64,000 bases of DNA from an uncultured Oscillibacter sp. Its GTDB lineage: Bacteria > Bacillota > Clostridia > Oscillospirales > Oscillospiraceae. Under the pieces are notes generated by a model. The model had not been told where the DNA came from. It searched no databases and saw only the letters and a list, made by a program, of their open reading frames with translations. Location: contig CAJUBX010000002.1 of NCBI GenBank assembly GCA_910585165.1, forward strand, positions 4,662 through 68,661, given 5' to 3'. Position numbers and translations under genes: made by a program. Shown one piece after another: positions 58,643 through 64,000 of the stretch. Numbering within the stretch: the first letter of the stretch is position 1; every line of letters begins with the position of its first letter.

Positions 58643-60577
58643 CTACGCCCGCTTGAACATCTTCTCCAGCTCGTATTTCGTGAGCCTCACCGCCACGGGC
58701 CTGCCGTGGGGGCAGTACTTCACCTCGCCGCTCTGGACCTTCTCCACCAGGGCCCGGAGCTCCTCCGGGCTGCTCTTCCAGCCGCCCTTTATGGCGGCCT
58801 TGCAGGCCATGGTGTGCAAAAGCCCCTCCCGCCGTTCCTCCGCCGACCGCCCGGAGCGGAGCTTTCCGGCAATTTCCTCCAGGACCGCCGTCACGTCGGC
58901 GGCGTCCATGTCCGCCGGAACCTCCCGCACCAGCACGGACCCGCCGCCGAAATCCTCGCAGGAAAAGCCGAACTCCTCCAAAAGCGGCAGGTTCTCCAGC
59001 AGCAGCGAAGCGTCCTCCCTTCCCAGCTCTACGGCGGCGGGGGTCAGCAGGGCCTGGCGCATGGGGGGCTCCAGGGCGGCCTTCATCCGGTCGAAGTTAA
59101 TCCGCTCGTGGGCGGCGTGCTTGTCGATGAGAAAGACGCAGCCGTCTTCGCTCTCGCAGACGATATAGGTCCGCAGCACCTCCCCGGCGACGCGCCAGGG
59201 GGCCTCCCTGGGCCGCTCCAGGGTCTTCTGCCCCGGAAGCTCCGCCCCCATCTGCGGAATCGCGGGAACAAAGGGCCGTTCCCTGGCGGGGGGGCGTTTC
59301 TCCGCCGGCCGCCCCAAACCCGGCGGCGGCCCGGCCTCCCTCCGTTCCGGCGTTCTCTCCTCCGGGGGCGCGGGGGCCCAGCTTTTGGGCGGCGGGACGC
59401 TGTCCGAAAGCCGGGGCCCGCCCCGCTCCGTGTTCCAGGCCGGGGGAGAGGGGCTGCCTTCCGCCTTCCGGGCGGCGGGCTTCGCCTCCCGCTCCCGGTA
59501 GGTCCTGGCGTCCATGGACTGGAAGAAGTCCCCCCGGGGATTGGCCGTTTTCCCAGCCTCCGCCGGGGGCGGCGCCGGGACGGGCCCGCCCCGCTCCGCC
59601 AGGCAGTCCAGGACCGTGTAGTAAACCGCGTCGAAGACCGCCTTTTCCCGGGCGAACTTCACCACCGTCTTGGCGGGGTGGACGTTCACGTCCACCGCCT
59701 CCGCCGGCATCTCCACCGCGAGCACGCAGCCGGGGAAGCGTCCCTTCATGATCTGGTTGCGGTAGCCCTCCTCCAGGGCCGCCGTCAGAAGCTGGGACTT
59801 GATGAAGCGCCCGTTGACAAAGAACACCTGCATTCCCCGGGAACCCCGCCCCTGGAGGGGCCGGGTGACGAAGCCGGACACCGCCACGCCGTCCCCGCCC
59901 CCCTTTACGGGGATCAGGCTCCGGGCGAAGTCCCGGCCCAGGGCGGCGTATATGGCGGAGTCCAGCCGTCCGTCCCCGGGGGTGTGGAGGGCCTCCGCGC
60001 CGTCCTTGATGAATTTGAAGGAGACCTCCGGGTGGGACAGGGCCAGGTGCTGCATCAGCCCCGCCGCCGCCGCCGTTTCGGCGCTGTCCTTTTTCATGAA
60101 TTTCAGCCGGGCGGGGGTGTTGAAAAACAGATCCCGGACCAAAATGGCGGTGCCCTCCGGCGCGCCGGACTCCTCCACCGCGCCGGGCGCACCGCCCTCC
60201 AGGCGGAGGACGGCCCCCATGGGGTCCTCCCGCCGCCGGGTGCGGATTTCCACCCGGCTGACGGCGGAGATGGCCGCCAGGGCCTCTCCCCGGAAGCCCA
60301 GGGTGCCGATGCTTCCCAGGTCCTCCGGCTTTCGGAGCTTGGAGGTGGCGTGGCGGAGGAAGGCGGTGGGCAGCTCCTCCGGGGCGATGCCGCAGCCGTT
60401 GTCCGTCACCCGGATGAGGCCCATGCCTCCCCGGCGGAGCTCCACCGCCACGGCGGAGGCCCCTGCGTCAATGGAATTTTCCACCAGCTCCTTCACCACG
60501 CTGGCGGGGCGCTCCACCACCTCTCCGGCGGCGATCCGGTCCGCCACGTGGGCGGGGAGCTGCTGTATGCTGGGCAT
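58643..60577 (-). CDS. mutL: DNA mismatch repair protein MutL
   Basis: 644 residues. The GHKL ATPase is complete: VVKELVENSIDAGA (E33, N34), DNGCGI, GTLGFRGEAL. A Pro-rich linker spans about 340-440. The C-terminal domain has D485-K-H-A-A-H-E-R492, a variant of the DQHA(x)2E(x)4E endonuclease motif, and C622-P-H-G-R-P, so it is likely a nicking MutL. It couples MutS recognition to strand removal. It shares the leftward run with mutS. Confidence 0.95.
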   Translation of the reverse strand: MPSIQQLPAHVADRIAAGEVVERPASVVKELVENSIDAGASAVAVELRRGGMGLIRVTDNGCGIAPEELPTAFLRHATSKLRKPEDLGSIGTLGFRGEALAAISAVSRVEIRTRRREDPMGAVLRLEGGAPGAVEESGAPEGTAILVRDLFFNTPARLKFMKKDSAETAAAAGLMQHLALSHPEVSFKFIKDGAEALHTPGDGRLDSAIYAALGRDFARSLIPVKGGGDGVAVSGFVTRPLQGRGSRGMQVFFVNGRFIKSQLLTAALEEGYRNQIMKGRFPGCVLAVEMPAEAVDVNVHPAKTVVKFAREKAVFDAVYYTVLDCLAERGGPVPAPPPAEAGKTANPRGDFFQSMDARTYREREAKPAARKAEGSPSPPAWNTERGGPRLSDSVPPPKSWAPAPPEERTPERREAGPPPGLGRPAEKRPPARERPFVPAIPQMGAELPGQKTLERPREAPWRVAGEVLRTYIVCESEDGCVFLIDKHAAHERINFDRMKAALEPPMRQALLTPAAVELGREDASLLLENLPLLEEFGFSCEDFGGGSVLVREVPADMDAADVTAVLEEIAGKLRSGRSAEERREGLLHTMACKAAIKGGWKSSPEELRALVEKVQSGEVKYCPHGRPVAVRLTKYELEKMFKRA

Positions 60578-60601
60578 GGGGCTTCCTCCTTTCCGGCGCG
60601 G

Positions 60602-61513
60602 TTACAAAAGTACCGCCGCGACAATGGGAATGGTGACGATGGACGACAGGGTGGAGACGAAGGTGATCTGGGCCATGCACTCCGCGTCCCCGCCGTACTC
60701 CATGCAGAGAAGGGAGCCGTTCACCGCTGCGGGCATAGCCATCTGGGTGACGGCGATGCCCAGGACCATCGCCCCGGTGCCCATGGCCCGCAGCATGGGG
60801 CACAGCGCCGCCGGAATGACCAGCAGGCGCACCGCCGTCAAAATCCACAGCCGGGGGGAGGCCAGCAGCCGCCCCAGGGGCAGCCCCGCCAGAAGGGACC
60901 CCACGAACATCAGCGACAGCGGCACGGTAATGCTCCCCACGAACTCCGCCGCCTCCCCGACGATGGCCGGGGGCCGCAGCCGTCCCAGCGCCAGAACCAG
61001 CGCCAGGATGGAGGCTATGACGCAGGGGGAGAAGGTCTGGCGGAGGCTGAACCGCTTCGCCCCGGCCAGCAGCAGCGGCCCCAGGGTGAAGGAGAGGAGG
61101 TTGAAGGGCAGCACCAGAATCACGGCGTAAAACAGCGCCTCCGGCCCAAAGAGGGCCACGGCCACCGGATAGCCGATAAAGCCCACGTTGGGAAACACCA
61201 GGGTATAGCGCCACACGCCCTTCTGCCCCGGCCCGCCCCCCAGCAGGGGCGGAACCGCCAGGGCGAAGACCAGCTCCAACCCGTAAAACACCAGGGATAC
61301 CTTCAGCACGCCCAGCACCACCGCCGCCTCCGGCAGGGCGTCCCCGGTGCACACAGCCCCCACAATCATGGCGGGCATGGTGACGTTCAAAAGCAGCCGG
61401 GAGACCTTCCGGTCGGTCTCGCCGCCCAGGATGCCCAGGCGGTTGGCGGCAAAGCCGCAGAAAATGGCAAAGAGCAGCACCAGCATCTCCGCCAGCGTGT
61501 CAAAAAAACTCAT
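60602..61513 (-). CDS. AEC family permease
   Basis: 303 residues with ten hydrophobic helices. The first half holds MSFFDTLAEMLVLLFAIFCG, NVTMPAMIVGAVC and FPNVGFIGYPVAVALFG, the second SITVPLSLMFVGSLLAG and MAMPAAVNGSLLCMEYG. Auxin-efflux-carrier family; bacterial members are often malate or amino acid exporters. The substrate is unknown. It sits between mutL and the CPBP gene, separating mutL from mutS. Confidence 0.9.
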   Translation of the reverse strand: MSFFDTLAEMLVLLFAIFCGFAANRLGILGGETDRKVSRLLLNVTMPAMIVGAVCTGDALPEAAVVLGVLKVSLVFYGLELVFALAVPPLLGGGPGQKGVWRYTLVFPNVGFIGYPVAVALFGPEALFYAVILVLPFNLLSFTLGPLLLAGAKRFSLRQTFSPCVIASILALVLALGRLRPPAIVGEAAEFVGSITVPLSLMFVGSLLAGLPLGRLLASPRLWILTAVRLLVIPAALCPMLRAMGTGAMVLGIAVTQMAMPAAVNGSLLCMEYGGDAECMAQITFVSTLSSIVTIPIVAAVLL

Positions 61514-61546
61514 ACAAACCTCTCTCCCGGGCGGCGCGCCCCGTGG

Positions 61547-62257
61547 TCACAGGGCTCCCGCCAGCGCCGACAGGGCGTTCACCCCGGCGTGAAGGCCGAT
61601 GGAGGCCCACAGCGTCCCCGAATGTTCATAGGCCCAGGCCAGCACCAATCCGGGAATCAGGTACTGGGCCATCAGCAGGAAATACGCCATGTCCCGGCCC
61701 GCCACGGCGAACTGCCACACGTGGGCCAGGGCGAACAGGGCGCAGCTTGCGGCGTAGGCCAGCAGCCGGCTCTTTTCCCGCAGCCCGCCGAAGACCAGCC
61801 CCCGGAACAGCGTCTCCTCCACAAAGGGGGCCAGGAATACCAGAATCAAAAGCGTCATGTGGGGGGCGCTGCCGGTGCGGGCGGAGATGGCGGAGTCGTT
61901 CAGGTTCCCCGCCCGGTCCGCGAAGACCCTTCCCAGCCGGGACGCCAGCTCGCAGAGGCCGTAATGGGCCACGATGCCGGCGGCCGCCGTCTTGAGGGAA
62001 AAAACCGGACCGTCCAGAAAGCGGCGGGTGGAGACCCCCAGCAGATGATGAAAGAGAATGGCCGTCACGGCGAACAATCCGTAATAGTAAACCGCGCCGT
62101 AGAGCTCCGGGGAGACGGGGCGGCCCAGCAGCTCCCCCGCCAGGCGCCGGGCCGGCCCCGCCGCCAGGGGGAGGAGGAGGAGGTAGAGGACGAAGAAGGC
62201 CGTGCCCCAGAACCGCTCCAGGTTCGTCAGGCCGCCGGAGGTTTTTTTCTTAGCCAT
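61547..62257 (-). CDS. CPBP (CaaX-like) intramembrane protease
   Basis: 236 residues, seven or eight membrane helices. The Abi/CPBP motifs are intact: E147-E148-x3-R152 (FVEETLFRGLVFGGLR), a His in FALAHVWQF and the third motif GLHAGVNAL. Such proteins are glutamate-type membrane proteases, some for bacteriocin immunity or protein maturation. Context with the AEC permease gives no target. Confidence 0.9.
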   Translation of the reverse strand: MAKKKTSGGLTNLERFWGTAFFVLYLLLLPLAAGPARRLAGELLGRPVSPELYGAVYYYGLFAVTAILFHHLLGVSTRRFLDGPVFSLKTAAAGIVAHYGLCELASRLGRVFADRAGNLNDSAISARTGSAPHMTLLILVFLAPFVEETLFRGLVFGGLREKSRLLAYAASCALFALAHVWQFAVAGRDMAYFLLMAQYLIPGLVLAWAYEHSGTLWASIGLHAGVNALSALAGAL

Positions 62258-62267
62258 AGCCCTTCCT

Positions 62268-64000
62268 TCACTTCAGCTTTTGTTTCAGCTCGTACAAAAG
62301 GCCCAGGGCCTCGATGGGCGTCAGCGTGTCCGGCTGGCAGCGGCGCAGCGTCTCCAGCGCCTCGCCCTCCCCCATGGAGGAGAGGGAGACCTGCTCCTCC
62401 TCCTGTTTTTCCGGGGCGGCGGGGGGCCGTACGCCGCCCGTCCCCTCCAGCTCCTCCAGCACCTGCCGGGCCCGCTGAAGCACCCGCTCCGGCAGGCCCG
62501 CCAGCCTGGCGACCTCGATGCCGTAGCTCCGGTCCGCCCCGCCGGGGAGGATTTTCCGCAGAAAGATGATCTCCTCCCCCCGGGCCTTCACGGCGAGATG
62601 GAAGTTCACCGTGCCGGGGAGGGTCCTTTCCAGCTCCGTCAGCTCGTGGTAGTGGGTGGCAAAGAGGGTCTTGGCCCCCAGGGTTTTGGGGTTTGCGCAG
62701 TGTTCCAGCACCGCCCGGGCGATGCTCATGCCGTCAAAGGTGGAGGTGCCCCGGCCGATCTCGTCCAGAATCAGCAGCGAGCGCTTCGTGGCGCAGCGGA
62801 GGATGTCCGCCACCTCCGTCATCTCCACCATGAAGGTGGACTGCCCGGCGGAGAGGTCGTCGCTGGCCCCCACCCGGGTGAAAATCCGGTCCACCACGCC
62901 GATGCGGGCGAAGGAGGCGGGGACGAAGCTGCCCATCTGCGCCATGAGCACAATCAGCGCCACCTGGCGCATATAGGTGGACTTGCCCGCCATGTTGGGC
63001 CCGGTGATGACAGCCACCCGCCCCTCCTTTTCCCCCAGGAAGGTGTCGTTGGGGACGAACAGGCTGTCTTTCAGCACCCGCTCCACCACCGGGTGGCGGC
63101 CCTCCCGGATTTCGATGACCCCGGACTCGTCCACCTCGGGGCGGCAGTAGCGGCTGCGCACCGCCACGGCCGCCAGGGACGCCAGCGCGTCCGCCTCCGC
63201 CACGGCCCCGGCGGTCTTCAGCACCCGGCCGGAGGCGGCGGAAATCTCCTGGCGCAGCTGGGTAAACAGCTCGTACTCCAGGGCCGTCACCCGGTCGGAG
63301 GCGGTGAGGATGGAGTTTTCCAGCTCCTTGAGCTCCTGGGTGACGAAGCGCTCCGCCCCCGCCAGGGTCTGCTTGCGGATATAGGTCTCGGGGGCCTGGT
63401 CCTTATAGCTGTTGGAAATCTCGATGTAATAGCCGAACACCTTGTTGTAGCGGATTTTCAGGGTGCGGATGCCGGTGCGCTCCCGCTCCCGGGCCTCCAT
63501 CTCGGGGATGACCCCCTTGCCGCTTTTCAAAATGTGCCGCAGGCGGTCCACCTCCGGGTTGAACCCGTCCCGGATCAGGTTTCCCTCCCGGACGGAGAAG
63601 GGGGGCTCGTCGCAGATGGTTTCCGCAATGCGCCCGCCCAGGTCCTCCAGAACGTCCAGCTCCTCCCCAAGCTCCGCCAAAAGGCGGTCGGAGAAGGCCG
63701 CCAGCCGTCCCTTGATTTCCGGCAGCTTTTCGATGGCGGAGCGGAGGGAAGCAAGGTCCCGCCCCCCGGCGGAGCCGTAGACGATGCGGCTGATGAGCCG
63801 CTCCAGGTCCCCAAGGCCCGAGAGGGCGGCGGTGAGCTCCTCCCGCTCGATGGTGTTTTCCACCAGGGCCGCCACGGCCCCATTGCGCCGGGTGATGGCC
63901 GCCACGTTCAAAAGGGGCCGCTCCAGCCAGCTTCGAAGCCGCCTTCCCCCCATGGGGGTCTGGGTCCGGTCCAGCACCCAGAGGAGGCTGCCCTTCTTCT
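62268..64000 (-). CDS. mutS: DNA mismatch repair protein MutS, C-terminal part
   Basis: The window holds about 577 C-terminal residues; the 5' part lies beyond the right edge. Visible: core domain III/IV (LDRTQTPMGGRRLRSWLERP), the clamp (NKVFGYYIEISNSYKD) and the ATPase: Walker A TGPNMAGKST, SFMVEMTEVADILRCATKRS, Walker B LLILDEIGRGTSTFDG, and FATHYHELTEL. A C-terminal HtH follows. It recognises mismatches. An upstream partner to CPBP, AEC and mutL in one leftward run. Confidence 0.97.
   Translation of the reverse strand, partial: KKGSLLWVLDRTQTPMGGRRLRSWLERPLLNVAAITRRNGAVAALVENTIEREELTAALSGLGDLERLISRIVYGSAGGRDLASLRSAIEKLPEIKGRLAAFSDRLLAELGEELDVLEDLGGRIAETICDEPPFSVREGNLIRDGFNPEVDRLRHILKSGKGVIPEMEARERERTGIRTLKIRYNKVFGYYIEISNSYKDQAPETYIRKQTLAGAERFVTQELKELENSILTASDRVTALEYELFTQLRQEISAASGRVLKTAGAVAEADALASLAAVAVRSRYCRPEVDESGVIEIREGRHPVVERVLKDSLFVPNDTFLGEKEGRVAVITGPNMAGKSTYMRQVALIVLMAQMGSFVPASFARIGVVDRIFTRVGASDDLSAGQSTFMVEMTEVADILRCATKRSLLILDEIGRGTSTFDGMSIARAVLEHCANPKTLGAKTLFATHYHELTELERTLPGTVNFHLAVKARGEEIIFLRKILPGGADRSYGIEVARLAGLPERVLQRARQVLEELEGTGGVRPPAAPEKQEEEQVSLSSMGEGEALETLRRCQPDTLTPIEALGLLYELKQKLK

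Noticed and set aside
58229..62569. Very long plus-strand open frame (1446 codons) opposite mutL, AEC, CPBP and mutS
   Set aside because: It is antisense to four well-conserved genes, has no ribosome binding site and a His/Gly/Arg/Gln-rich composition typical of GC-rich shadow frames. The same holds for long frames opposite addA (8309-12031), ileS (33678-36650), tex/MATE (39943-43653) and the SLH gene (45489-48110).

Overview
ORGANISM. The window is GC-rich chromosomal DNA from a low-branching Firmicute, most likely a Clostridia member of the Oscillospiraceae type (Flavonifractor / Lawsonibacter / Oscillibacter-like gut bacteria). Support: an ileS gene under a T-box leader, the sepF-divIVA division cluster next to yggS, AddAB rather than RecBCD, S-layer-homology surface proteins, AAGGAGG-type ribosome binding sites, and frequent GTG/TTG starts. 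The genus is an inference. Almost the whole window is coding; long antisense frames are a by-product of GC-rich codon use.

LAYOUT. 1-8.1 kb: the 5' end of a crotonase gene; an ECF sigma / zinc anti-sigma operon with two membrane proteins; a row of five perfect hairpins; an autoregulated XRE-DUF3169 pair with three operators; AI-2E transporter, gamma-carbonic anhydrase-like protein, M29 aminopeptidase and DUF378 protein. 8.2-15.0 kb: addB-addA. 15.16-27.93 kb: a compact, co-directional, tightly overlapping set of 16 phage structural genes (terminase, portal, protease, capsid, connectors, contractile sheath, tube, LysM protein, hub, spike, gp25, baseplate J, DUF2313) wedged between addB and host genes. 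It has no integrase, replication, lysis or tail-fibre gene, and a short disordered protein sits in the tape-measure slot. It is the standout of the window: a candidate domesticated contractile particle or gene transfer agent. 28-31.6 kb: two small host genes, an apparent free-standing cloverleaf-like small RNA, YihY, an Spx/ArsC-like protein divergent from a sirtuin, and a nested MITE-like element. 31.7-36.5 kb: three leucine tRNAs, an XRE regulator with twin operators divergent from a 57-residue protein, then the T-box / unknown gene / ileS unit.

36.5-50.4 kb: ferredoxin, two large SLH-domain surface proteins sharing a promoter layout, Tex, MATE exporter, prfB and a C39-like cysteine peptidase, with a second hairpin array between MATE and prfB. 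50.5-64 kb, all leftward: a pyruvyl-transferase / FrhB fusion, dCMP deaminase, HAD hydrolase, divIVA, sepF, yggS, a HlyD-like protein, hfq, a flavin reductase, mutL, an AEC permease, a CPBP protease and the 3' part of mutS.

HOW THE PARTS FIT. Envelope biology is a thread: the ECF module, SLH proteins, a pyruvyl-transferase domain (pyruvylated wall polymers are the known SLH ligand), division genes and membrane proteases. DNA repair and recombination is another: addAB, mutS, mutL and, if functional, the DNA-packaging particle next to addB. No transposase, CRISPR array or rRNA was seen.
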